Source: Amaranthus tricolor
Lineage: Eukaryota; Streptophyta; Magnoliopsida; Caryophyllales; Amaranthaceae
DNA: 64,000 nt
Direction: 5' to 3'
Assembly (NCBI RefSeq): GCF_026212465.1
Contig: NC_080049.1
Location: 36,000,885 to 36,064,884 of the forward strand
The position numbers and the translations under genes were made by a program. Position 1 is the first letter of the stretch, and every line of letters starts with the position of its first letter. Of this stretch, positions 34,719 to 47,593 are shown in pieces. Under the pieces are notes generated by a model, which ran no database searches, had not been told where the DNA came from, and saw nothing but the letters and a program-made list of their open reading frames with translations.

Positions 34719-37592
34719 AGGAGGCTTTAAAACCCTACATGCCAAAAATCAGCCGCCACTCTCCTCTCCTTCTTTCTCTTCTTTCTTTCTCTCCTCCCTT
34801 CCCCTTGCTGTGCCGCCAGCAGCCACGACCACCAGCACAGGCACCAGGGACAGCAGCCGTGCGTCTCCTTCCCACCTTCCCGACCAGCAGCCGCCCTCCC
34901 AAGCAGCAGCAGGGGGCTGCGTCTCCTTCCCCAAACAGCCACGACCCAACCGGCTCTTCTCCCTTTTCTGCTGTGGAGGCTGCGCCACCAACAGCCACGG
35001 CCCAGCCGCCTTCTCCTTCACCACCATCTAGTCTTCATCCTTTTGTTAGTCCCATCTTTGTGAGCCATCTCTTCTCTTTTCTCTAATTAATTCCTAGTTT
35101 TATTTGAAGTTTTATTGAAGTTTTATGAAGTTTATGAGTGAGGTGTTGATTCTTGTGTTATTTTAATTGAATTTTTGTGGGCAAGAATTTGATTGATGAT
35201 TTAAACATGTTTATGACTTAGGGTTTGAAGTGTGATTGAAATTATGGGTTGTGTGTTGGTTTTTGTAGTAATTTCTTCGAATCTTAGTATGTGGAGTGAT
35301 TAAATATGTTATCTTTGAACACGAAACGATTAGGGCTTGGATTTAGAAATGAAATTACTAATAATGTGTGTTTTATACTATATCTTGGTGATGATTGATT
35401 AAACAACTTTAAAAGTTGTTTTAAGATTGGTCGATTGGTTATTATTGTGAATAATTAGTAATGGTGAAGATGTTAGTTGACTATGAAAGTGATTTTTGAT
35501 TGATTAAATTGAGAATAATAGCTACTAATTGTTGTGGTTTGATTGTTTTGAATTACAAATGCCTTTATTAGGATGTTATCGAAGTTATAGATACATGATA
35601 TTAGTAAGCCAAGAGCATGATGTCAACTTATCGTCGATGGTTGCTAAAGTTAATTGTCGTGTTGTTTTGACTATAGTTCTTAATAGTTTTGGAGAATGAA
35701 CAAATGATATCTCAACATGATAACTCTACGATTTGTCTTATCGTTATATTAATGTTATATTAAAATTGTAAGATTTAGTTGTGATTAGTTATTTTTGGGT
35801 AACGCGAGCCGATATGCTCAAAATTAGTTAATGTAAAGGAACGATTCACACATACTTCTACTTTAAATGGATGGAAAGACTTATGTTGCGTTGAGTTGAT
35901 GATTTTGACTTGTATTGAATGAGTTGTGTGCGTGCTAGAGTGATCGGAAACGTTGAATGGGTGATGGCGGTTACTTGGATATTTAGTTTGGTATGTCAAG
36001 TAGTTAAGGGAACTTATTAGTTCTACTCATAACTTATATAGGTGCCCATTTCGTAAGAGGAAAGTAGAGCCTTAGTTGGGGTGATTTTGTGTCTTTTGAT
36101 CGTGCAGTGACGCTTGCAGGTACGTACACGCAGTAACTAACCCTTATATGCAATTTGCTTTAAGACATTATTGTTTATTGTGATAATATACATTGCATTG
36201 AAGCTATGAGATACTATTGAGTACACTTTACATGAAGAGCTGTCGACTATGAAATCCTTGCGCTTAGAATAGTTTAGAGAATGAGAGTTAATAGAGGGCG
36301 AGAACTACCCCTTATTTATTTAAGAATTAGATTATGCCTAATTGGAGTTAGAATGACTCCTTTATAGGTGAATTTCATATTCTATTGAGTGGCTCAGTGG
36401 GTTTTGGCGCGCTGCTATCCCAGGGCGCTCATTAATAGTTGAGAGTGGAAGTTATTCCCATCTGATAAGGTACTATATTATGATTAGCTGGCGTGACTTA
36501 ACTGGATTATGTCCGGTTGTTTTATTAGTCCCCTAGGTGAGGTTCGACGGGACCACCGTAAGGGGGGTATGAGCATGCTTGGGTCATTGGGCGCCGGGAG
36601 GCCGATAACGCCCCTTGACCGAGGTGTTACCATGCGGGCCTTGCAAACCCCAATATGGTGGCCTCTTCACTGGTTTAGTACCCCAGTGTGTTAGGTTTTT
36701 CCCAAAGGTAGGACCCGAGAGGGTCAGCTGGAGGGGGCATGAGCTCATACTTTGCCAATGGGCGCCGGGAGGCCGATAACGCCCTTGGCCGTGTCACTAT
36801 GCCAGGAAGTAGAGAAAAGATCCACTTATAGAAAACTATTCAGTGATAGAAAATTTATTCATTGATTGAAAGGTATTTATTGATAGTAGGTTCATTCTTT
36901 GGTAGAAAGATTACGCGTTGATAAAACGTTTACTCTTTGATAGAATATTTACTCATTGATAGAACAACTACTTATTGATAGAATAGTTTATGCTAGCGAG
37001 AAGTGTGCCTAAGTTAAGTTACCTCAAGGATATTACGGACTACGATCAAACTTACCTTAAGATAGACAAGCTCTATAAGGTCATGCGTTAGGTATTCTGT
37101 TAATGCCTTGGTCGAGTTGATACTATACGTGTTTGCAGGAGTTATGTTTAAAAAGAGGAGCGTGAAGACCTGCATTCTACCCAAGAACACATGGTTCGGG
37201 TTAGAAAGCACATAGTGAAATTAAGAAGTATAAGTGGCCGGTAAACGGTTACTACATGTGTTGGTGTCTTACGAAATCGTCTTATGTTGTTTTATAATAT
37301 AATGTTATCTAGTAGTTGGCCTTATTATATTTGATGCTAGTTACTGACGTGTACGTGTTTGTGTTTATGTTTGATTGTTGATGACTTTCTATGATTGTCC
37401 TGCTATGACACATTGGCCTTTGGTCTAATGTCGAGCAGCAGGAGGATCATAGACAAGCGTAGCAGGTACTGGAGCTTCTTATGTATTGCATTGCATTTGG
37501 GAAAAGTGATGAGGGTGAAGCATAACCTGTGTCCTTACCGCTATCTTTCGATTTTGAATCTCTTGTTATCCTTTGTAAATTTTGATTGTATA
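34397..37592 (+). repeat. Probable long LTR (Ty3/gypsy type)
   Basis: Starts TGTAACACCCTGAGATTTTC right after the polypurine tract. It holds (TAA)n at 34682-34713, a pyrimidine-rich patch that gives overlapping Pro/Ser frames (34740-35040), two copies of TGGGCGCCGGGAGGCCGATA about 170 bp apart, and a run of ~20-bp units TTTACTCATTGATAGAA at 36815-36985. The 3' limit is uncertain: it may stop before 37593 or include the hairpin there. Confidence 0.45.
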
Positions 37593-37666
37593 TGTAACAC
37601 CCCAGAATTTCCGACCCCTTAACGAAACCAAAACCGTAAAGGACGGGAGGAAATTCGGGTGTTACA
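37593..37666. repeat. 74-bp hairpin with TGTAACACCC / GGGTGTTACA ends
   Basis: Begins TGTAACACCCCAGAATTTCC and ends GGAAATTCGGGTGTTACA. The right half contains ACCAAAACCGTAAAGGACGG. Its right half is the inverse of the 33931 terminus and is shared with the hairpin at 38017-38103. Confidence 0.7.
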
Positions 37667-38016
37667 TAAAAGAAAAAGGAAAAGAATTTAAATAAACTTT
37701 AGTTTGACTTTAAAAAAAAGGGTGAGTGGAAATTTCGGCAGCATCTGCCTTAAAACTGTGCGCCTTTGTAGAAAAACAAAAGTTAATTAAGAAGCTAATA
37801 AAGTAAAGGCACTAACGGCCTATCAAAACTATGTCCCGGCAGAATGATTCGTCGCCGGCTTCTCAAATCGACATGCCAAACATGGATCGTGGTTCCAGTG
37901 TCGACGTTTGCGTTTTAAAAAGACTTAACTCCTTAAAACCATACATAGTTATAGACTACGCAGCGGAAATACAAATACACGTGGGAGGACACAAGGCCTC
38001 ATAACAAAAGATATAC

Positions 38017-38103
38017 TGTAACACCCGAATTTCCTCCCGTCCTTTACGATTTTGGTTTCGTTAACCAAAACCGTAAAGGACGGGAGGAAATCCGGGTGTT
38101 ACA
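38017..38103. repeat. 87-bp near-perfect hairpin, same termini
   Basis: The left arm TGTAACACCCGAATTTCCTC (then CCGTCCTTTACGATTTTGG) and the right arm CCAAAACCGTAAAGGACGGG (then AGGAAATCCGGGTGTTACA) pair over about 40 bp around GTTTCGTTAA, with two or three mismatches. It forms the right end of the 4.17-kb insertion. Hairpins 37593 and 38017 enclose 350 bp of unique sequence. Confidence 0.8.
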
Positions 38104-38512
38104 ACATATATTTGTGGTTATAACTCTTTATAACATAGTATATTTAGAGTTATAACATAATATAATTAGATTTGTAACAATATATATTTGAGGTTATAAT
38201 ATAATATATATGAGGTTATAACAATATATATTTGGGGTTACAACATAATATATTTGGTGCTATAAATATACTATAGCCCAAACACAGACCATTATATATC
38301 CAACTACGTAATTTTAAAACCCCTAAATACATAATATTATAACCCAAAAAACAGACCATTATATACTCAAATATATAATGTTATAACCCCAAATACAAAT
38401 CATTATATATTCAACTATACATGTGTGTTTAAAAAGTTTAATTAATTTTTTTTTTAAATATCAGAATTGGGCCGGCCCAACTTAAGATGTCTTTACAAAA
38501 GACGGTCTCAAG

Positions 38513-39176
38513 TAAAAATTTGTGACTTTGTGTTACACTTTTGATCATGAAGAGTATAATTTATATAAAAATTCTTTGTCAAAATTTTATATCAACAATT
38601 AATGATTAAAGAATACTCTATTCATCCTTTTGAAAACATCATTTGACTTATATATGTAAGTTTTTTTTTGAGTCAATAGTACACAAGGAATTTTATGTTA
38701 CTACCCCACCCATTAAAAAATTATCCCGATTCGGTCCAGCCCGACTCAACTCGCCCTATTGAACACCTGTATTGTATATTATTTTAGCGTGCTCTAAATC
38801 CATACAAGATCATCTAAACAAAATGTGAGCAATTTCATAAAGACGGAGAGTGCATTCGCTATTTTCAAGTAGTGCTAGTTTTTAATATTGCTCGTCGTGG
38901 GGGAGTAGAGTAGGGTTTGACATGTACAGTACACAATCAATTATATCATCATTCATTCCTTCAAGGAACTTATTACATATCGTTTACATTGCTAATATCT
39001 AATTTTGAAGGCTTTAAGTGTTGTGTAAACGAGTAGATGAAATGGGGTCACAAACGAATACAAAACAATTCTACAAATACATCAACAAATGCGTGCTAAA
39101 TCTAAATTAGGGAGAATCAAATTTGAATCGTCTTTATGGAGATAGAGCGTGGGAATGTATTGAGTTACATGCTCAC
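38513..39176. other. Spacer beyond the ACLA stop codon
   Basis: AT-rich, no recognised gene. The last ~150 bp before 39176 are the probable 3'UTR of the minus-strand ACLA gene. Confidence 0.4.
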
Positions 39177-42100
39177 TTAAGCAGCTACGTCAACACAATC
39201 AATGGCCTGTTTGCAGATTCCAGTCATGGTAGCCTCAGGGCCATATACCTGTATGGAGAGCAAAGTACATAGTTTTAAGTTTTGCTCTTAATGGACTAAT
39301 GGTGAGGTCTCTAATTTTATTTTTACTTGAACAATAGATGATTTGGAATTGTCAATGGTATCGAAACAGTAGTCTAATACATATTGGTGAATTCATGTCT
39401 TTTTTGTTCATAGTAGGATCAAGCTTGGACGCTTACGGTAGGTAGGAGGGATGGTGAGAAATGCGTTAAGAGAGATGGTCACTTAACATGGTATCATATG
39501 CTCGGGATATGGGTTCAAATCTCATTCAACTCTCATTTAAAGTGGAATATTAAGGGTTGTGTATGACTTGTCGCATGACTTGCATCCACATTTCTAGTCC
39601 AATGGACTTTCGTGTGAGGGGGCGTGATGGTATACACAATAATCAATATATTATGGGGCTACAACATAAACTTTTGGTTGAATTGATTCTTTGACGAAAA
39701 GATTAAATCTCCTGGGAAAAGTTTCAACATAGATAAGAACAATACAATCTCCGGAGTAATTTTGAAGGGAAAATGCATCCATATAGTAGTACAAGAAGAT
39801 ATATTTACCTCAATAGGAATACCAATCTCCTCACCGAGCATCCGCATTTTAGCTAAACCCTTTTGGTAGTTTGGACCTCCTCTCCTCACATAAATGTGCA
39901 TCCTAGCCGCTTTAAGCTTTGATTCCTGTTAAAGCGCAAACAAGTAGAGATTGTTCAGATAAATGAGCTCACTATACAGTAAAAGAAAGCAGTGAATAAA
40001 CATGCTTACCTTCTCCTTCAAAGCTCTAATTATCCCGTTGAATGTAGCAGCAACATCTGTAAAATTAGCAATACCTCCTCCAATTACAAGGGCCCTCTTG
40101 CCCCCATCAGGGTTGGCCGTTGCACACTGCAAAATTGTAGAATAATTAGTATTTCGATGAAGCAAATATATATAGTAGATGGACACATATTATTTCCCAT
40201 GATCATCCAATGAACACCGTACAATTGGTCCTCAGGACTCGCAAGTACCAAAAAAATTCGGGCCCTGAGCAACCACTCATAATGCTCGCGTGGATGAGCC
40301 AGCTCTGATGATGGATTTTTTTGATTGATACAGAGCTCAGCAAGAGAGTTAAAAAAGCTATGAGGGAAGCTGACATACATCAATCACAACTCTGGCATAT
40401 TGCAAGACCTCTTCTTCGTTGGGAGCTCCACTATATTCGGCGTAGTTCCCTAGCTCAGACGCATAACCCAGATCCCCAACCTGAAACAACGGACATTATT
40501 CAAGACAAGAAGACAAAAATTGTGTTGAATGATCCAATGAATTAAAAGATTCAACTATCATTCATTTAAGAACATACAGTATCTGCATAGATTACACTGG
40601 CTCCTCCACCAGCCACCATGGTCCAAATCCTTCCCTTTGGATTCAAAACCGTGAACTTTAAGGAGGCACTAGTCTGCATAAAGAACACGCATTACAATAA
40701 GATCAACATTTACAACCAATCAAATAATTAATATCAAGGCTTGCAAGCCATAGACAAATTCTTCATTAAGACCATCTCACTGTGAGACGGCTTAATATGG
40801 GCTATCTCAATAATTTAAAAGAAAATTAAAGAAACAGTTATCAACTATGTTATGTTCAGTTACATTTTAATTTACTTAAATTAATTTTTTAAAAAAAAAT
40901 CATTAAATGGGCTGCTTATATGGGCCCATCTCACGGTAAGACGGTCTCATACAAGACTTGTTGAAAAAAAAAAAGGTTGTTCCTCTATACCTTTTCATCA
41001 AGAGCATGAATATAGCTCTCTGTTGGACTCATAACTCTTCCAAATGGTAAGGGGAACTCAATATTACCCCACCTGCGGCAGTACCAAGTGTTAGACATGA
41101 TTTATTACAGTAAGTCTTTGGAATTTGAAGAAATTGTGTGTGCGCGAGAAAAGCTTACTTCTTGAAATTCTTGAAGGCAGCCGTATCATCTAGTTCACCT
41201 CTCATGTCCAAAGGATACGGTTTTCCATTGACTAATGTGAAGGGATTCATTTCTAGGAAGGTGAAGTCCAAATCTGCAGCATGATAATCACTGGATTAGG
41301 CCTTAACTGCTGATCTTTCTTACCCATGGTACTTGAAAATGCCTAACAATTCTATGTCCCAATAATTTGCAGTTGAGGGTTAATCAGAAAATGGTGTTTT
41401 CAGTTGAGGGTTAATGATAAATTCCATTTTTAATTACAAGGGTAAGGTTACAACTTCCGAATTTATTCGATTACCCCGCCTAGGATAAAAACCACTTTAA
41501 AATTGAGGTAATGCACTACATATTTTCTATAACCCTAAGTCCCTAATAACGGTTCAATTTATCTGATATTAAAGCAACAGAAAAGAGCATTTCCACATAC
41601 CTAAGAACAACGCAAATATATTTTTGATGAATTCCTCAATCACACCTTTGACCTAAAATAGGGGAAAATAGTAAGTGATAATAATATGTTTCAATAAATC
41701 CAACCGTAAACAGATTTTCACTTGAAAGTTGAAAAGTTAAAAGTTTACTCAGCACCGAACAAGGCTATATAATCATAAAAATAAATCATCTGAGAAATGT
41801 ACGTACCTCCAAAGGTAAAGTAGCAACTAAAGGAGCACAGACTTCAGAAGTAAAAGAAACGCCTGTGGGGATATTTATTGTTTTCACCTGGGAATAGAAG
41901 AAATAATTTAATGATAAAATGATTCTTATACCTTACAACATAAAATGAAGATATATGATAGTCCTCTATCCCTTTGAGATTTCTAATTCATGCAAATTAA
42001 ATTGAGAGCATTTTGGATATAGAAAATGTGAAAAATTCAAGGGCTAGAGGGAGAACTATATAATCTGAGTCTTAGGAGTACCTTATCCCAGTTTTCTTCA

Positions 42101-44031
42101 ATATCAATTCCACCACACTCTGAAAAGCTTACACTGTTTCCCAGTCTTTCTGAAACAATATTCAGATAGAACTCTTCGTTATGTGGAACAAAAGGCTCAA
42201 CAATGAAAGTCGTAATCGGTCCTTTACATCCGCCCATCTCGACCTGTTATTTAGCATATAGCAACAAGAATACAATTAGAACAGTAGTAACCATATTTTG
42301 CTAGCTAAAGTACGACTTCGTATGGTGAGGCACAATTCTGCATACCTCTTTGCCAAGGCGCTCTTTTACAAAAGCAGACACCTGGGCAAAGTCCAAATTC
42401 AGGGCAACTAAACCACTCTTGCCACGCTTCCCAAATAACATGTCGGGTTTCACAACCAACTTTTCAGATGAGAGCCATGGCTCATTTGCAATAAGTTCAT
42501 TGAGGTCGGTCAACTCTGTAATCTATTCATCAAAAGAATGGAAAAGCCACTTCAAAATCAATTGAATAAGAGAGCATTAAAAGTGTATAGAAAGTAACCT
42601 ACGATATTGGAGAAGAAATAGAGAATATTAATGAAATTTCTCCTCTATTTCTTTTTATCTGATTTTTTCAGGCAATGCAGTAAAATTTCTATATTGATGT
42701 CAGCAAATAATGCATATACATAGAAAAAGAAACAAATAAAATATAATGGGAATGCATAAGTTCAGGAGCCTTGGAGGACGGCGAAGGAAATCCAATTAAT
42801 TGGAAGAACAATCACTATTTCTTTACAAAACATCATCTCCAACAAGAAAAGGGATAAATGCGTAACAAGGGTTTTCGCAATGTGCTTGAAAGCTTGTAGG
42901 TTTATGGCATAATCATTAAAGGTAGTGTCGAACCTAAACCAGAAGATAAGTTCAGATAAGCCTTGCCTAAGTTCAATTCATAGCTACAACGAGTTCCACT
43001 AAGCTCTAATAGAGTTAAGGCTAATAAGTATTTTTTCAGACAAGTTTGCCTAAGCCATATGCAACGAAGCATAATATAATATGTTGTTGCAGCTCACTTG
43101 AGTGGGATTTGGAGCAAGGTTAAGTAAAGCTTTAATTATGGGGTTTCAGTGGTATCAGAGGTGAACTTGTTTTATGGTTGTGATGCGAGGGAACAACCGA
43201 ATACAAAGTCAACAGAAAGACTCAAATGATCGGTGTAATAGAAACATTATACTTATATAAGAGTCATGATAGGTGAAATTCAGATTCCTACAAAAGAGAA
43301 GTGTCTTTAAATTGTGGTTTGTGCCAATGTAAGTATTAAATTCGGATTCTTACAAAAGCGATGCGTCTTTAAACAGTGGTTGTGCTTGTGCCAAAGGAAG
43401 TATTGAATCCGGATTCTTACAAAAGGGATGAACGGAAAGTCTTTATTTGCAAATTTTCCAATTTAGGAAAATCCTTTAGTTACAATTTACAAATGGAGGC
43501 TAGTAACGTGTTTCAACATGAATGCATGGAAATGAAGAAAGAATAATCACAAAACACCCCAATTCTTCCCACCTATACTACAAAATGTCATAGTAAAACC
43601 TCAAAGTAGTTGATCATTGAACTTTATCAATGTAAAGAAATCCCTCAAGCACCTTAAATTTATGACATATTCTCCTTAAGTGTGAGAGTATATTAGTCTC
43701 TTTGGTTCAAATTGAGAGAGAATAAAGGAACAATTAGCATAAAAATTCCAACAAGAAAATTCCATATTAAGTTCTAGTCAATGTTTGAGAAAATTCCCAA
43801 ATTCCAACAATTTGATGACAATGCATTTAAGCAACACAATGAATTTGCATAATATATGGGGAGATCACACAATATCTTTAAAAAGATTATAACTTTAAAC
43901 CCAAAGAAATAAATAAAAAAATATAAACTTACTTGAGCTGATCTAATGGGAAGTTCAGAACCAGAAATTCTCTTAAAATGCTCCTTCAATAACCTCTTTG
44001 AATCATACTCTCTGATCTTCTTCCTTGCCAT
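39177..44031 (-). CDS. ACLA: ATP-citrate lyase subunit A (alpha chain)
   Basis: Twelve exons: 43933-44031, 42346-42522, 42082-42243, 41807-41887, 41601-41652, 41159-41273, 40991-41072, 40578-40673, 40379-40480, 40010-40126, 39809-39925, 39177-39248. All splice sites are GT-AG and phases agree; the product is 423 residues, the usual length in plants. With ACLB it cleaves cytosolic citrate plus CoA and ATP to acetyl-CoA and oxaloacetate, feeding fatty-acid elongation, sterol, flavonoid and wax synthesis. Family text is intact: [40 protein letters not shown] (ATP-grasp), [120 protein letters not shown] leader intron (about 44044-44290) is likely. No disruption seen; it should be functional. Confidence 0.97.
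39440..39690. repeat. Dispersed repeat in ACLA intron 11
   Basis: Contains ACATGGTATCATATGCTCGG, GGGTTCAAATCTCATTCAAC, TTTAAAGTGGAATATTAAGG and TTTCGTGTGAGGGGGCGTGA. The same phrases occur in the repeats of the NIK introns, so it is another copy of that family, in the opposite orientation to the 18850 copy. Confidence 0.55.
40755..40965. mobile_element. GAGACGGTC-type MITE in ACLA intron 7
   Basis: Left end AAGACCATCTCACTGTGAGA followed by CGGCTTAATATGGGC; right end GGGCCCATCTCACGGTAAGA followed by CGGTCTCATACAAGAC. Both ends are short hairpins in themselves (TCTCACTGTGAGA; CTCACGGTAAGACGGTCTCA) and inverted with respect to each other. About 210 bp, AT-rich centre, no coding. Confidence 0.65.
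43275..43440. repeat. Imperfect ~65-bp triplicate in ACLA intron 1
   Basis: Three spaced copies of a unit with CGGATTCTTACAAAAGNGAT followed by GTCTTTAAA and TTGTGCCAA-like text, starting near 43278, 43340 and 43409. Copies differ by several substitutions. It is non-coding. Confidence 0.55.
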
Positions 44032-44935
44032 TTTCTCTTTCTGCTTTTACTTTAAACCTAATTCTCACCCATACAAACGAAAAACCAGTACATGTTAGAT
44101 GGAAATTGAAACCAATCACAAAAACCGTAAATTGAATTATCATTTTTCACAATCAAAGATTAAATCTATATTGCAACAAAAAACATAAAAATTACTCTCA
44201 ATCTATGAAACAAAATTACTTAATTAAATGAAAATATGAATTCAACAAATAAATTAATTGTAATTTTGATACAATAATGTTGAATGTACCTTAAATAAAC
44301 TGGAAGAAGAGGGATAGTGAAAGAAGAAATAAATGTAAATTTTGTAGTAATGGAGATAACAATGGCGGAAACTTATTTATAGCAGCAAGAAATTTAATTA
44401 AAATCGAAACATTACGGGTTTTTATAAATCTTTTTTTTATTTCCTTCTTAAATATTGTTTGGTTTTATTTAACTAAAAAAATTGGGTTGAAAAGAAAATT
44501 AGCCGGAAGTCCTGTGCTTCTTCCGAAGCACATGTCCCACCTACCAAACTACCGACCAACTGGTTTATGAGAAGCAAATATGGCCGTTGATCATGGAGAT
44601 CCTACGGATAAAATAGAGAGGATCTTAATTTTAATTACATATATTATTTTATTTGAGGTGGGTGATGATTAAATTTAATTAATAAATGTAGATATTGATG
44701 ATATAGTTCACCAGCTTGAAATCTTACGTTAAAGATACGCCATGTCATAGATTTACATTTGTAATAACAATTATTACTTGTATATTCGGAGTATATTTTT
44801 TGAATAATTATTAGGAAGAATAGTCATGAATAATTTTTCTTTATTGTTTGTGAATAATTTCTATAATTGATTATTTTTAAATAATCTAATTGTCATGGTA
44901 TCACTTATCTAATTTACTTATTTATTTGAATTATT
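44032..44935. other. ACLA leader/promoter and spacer
   Basis: A probable leader exon ends near 44291 (sense TTTATTTAAG followed by GTACATTC), with the remaining leader just before the ATG. The promoter lies above 44350. A patch at 44510-44600 is less AT-rich (CCGGAAGTCCTGTGCTTCTT and CGAAGCACATG form a small hairpin). No other gene. Confidence 0.4.
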
Positions 44936-44939
44936 AATG

Positions 44940-45500
44940 TCATATTACCTTAATACCCTTTGACCTTTCGTATTGACCTTGACTTTTAGTCAATGGGCTT
45001 TTCCTGAAATCTCCAAACTCCTTAGTTGGCCCATGAGCAAGTAACCGTCAAAATACCCTAACATCCCCAGGAAAGTAACCTCCAGATTGACCCAACTTCC
45101 TATTCATCCCTCATTGCATGGTTCTCCTTCTTCCGAGGCTAATAACCGCCCACTATCCCCATAATAATTAACCTCCTCTCTGAAATAACTTCTCTTCCAC
45201 CACTATAAATAGAGACAACCATCAGAGAGGAAGGGATCATCGGAGAATAACCATCTTAATATCCTTACTCATACTCCATTTCATTAGCCTACCAAAATAC
45301 AAGCAATATCAACCTCGATATCTTAATTCTTGCATTCAGTTTATAATCGTCTATTCAATAATCTCACATCACCGTTCTAACTTGAGCGTCGGAGGGGTTT
45401 TCCGATAGATCACCCCCAGACAAGGCTAACGTGTTGTGTTGCAGAAATTCAGGTCGCTTCCTTCCACGAATCGCCGCTCCTGATAACGCTTCCACTTACA
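44940..45500 (+). repeat. LTR-like block (solo LTR or remnant)
   Basis: A GC-richer block in AT-rich DNA. It has a TATA box CTATAAATAGAG (about 45203), a leader with ACTTGAGCGTCGGAGGGGTT and GATCACCCCCAGACAAGGCT, then AACGTGTTGTGTTGCAG. This order is typical of the promoter/R-U5 part of plant LTR retrotransposons. I could not define TG/CA ends or a target duplication, so the limits are approximate. Confidence 0.5.
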
Positions 45501-45699
45501 GTATTTCAAGTGTTTTCCACTTTCTCGTTTCATTACCGAAACACTAATATTTATTTATTTTTTATTGACAACACCGCTTGTCTCATTTTAATTGGATATT
45601 GTAGGTATCTATTAGCTATTACACTATTTTCTTCCTCCCTTTATACATTTTCGTTGGTCTACTCCTACTCTTTGGTGTCAGGTAGCCACATTAGCCAGT

Positions 45700-47590
<1,891 letters not shown>

Positions 47591-47593
47591 CGA

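Larger units (their letters stand above)
33931..38103. mobile_element. 4.17-kb LTR-retroelement-derived insertion with 5-bp target duplication
   Basis: The ends are TGTAACACCCGGATTTCCTC and its inverse ...GGAAATCCGGGTGTTACA; the flanking pentamer ACATA is present on both sides (33926-33930 and 38104-38108). TG...CA ends and a 5-bp duplication mark LTR-retrotransposon integration. However, the terminal inverted repeats are ~40 bp, far longer than usual for LTRs. Inside: a polypurine tract AAGGGGGGTAG (34384-34394) directly followed by a second TGTAACACCC (34397), as at the 3' end of a Ty3/gypsy internal region; then ~3.2 kb with the look of a long LTR (C-rich leader at 34745-35035, repeated GGGCGCCGGGAGGCCGATAA at 36589 and 36761). 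No gag-pol frame survives. Confidence 0.65.
33640..38512. mobile_element. Outer non-autonomous TIR element of the GAGACGGTCTC family, split by a 4.17-kb insertion
   Basis: The left terminus CTTGAGAGACCGTCTTTTGT (33640 onward) is the inverse of TTTACAAAAGACGGTCTCAA (38492-38511). Inside, about a dozen imperfect 25-30-bp units of the type GTTATAACATAATATATTTG fill 33740-33925 and 38104-38270, and inverted units (ATTATATATTCAA, TTATAACCCCAAATACA) follow at 38285-38410. So the host element is itself an inverted repeat of short modules, interrupted at 33931. Confidence 0.6.

Noticed and set aside
34739..35086. Overlapping Pro/Ser-, Gly- and Arg-rich frames on both strands
   Set aside because: Several long frames over one pyrimidine-rich stretch inside a long LTR; compositional artefact.
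36509..36694. 61-codon frame in the LTR
   Set aside because: Sits on a duplicated GGGCGCCGGGAGGCCGATAA module of the LTR; no coding signature.
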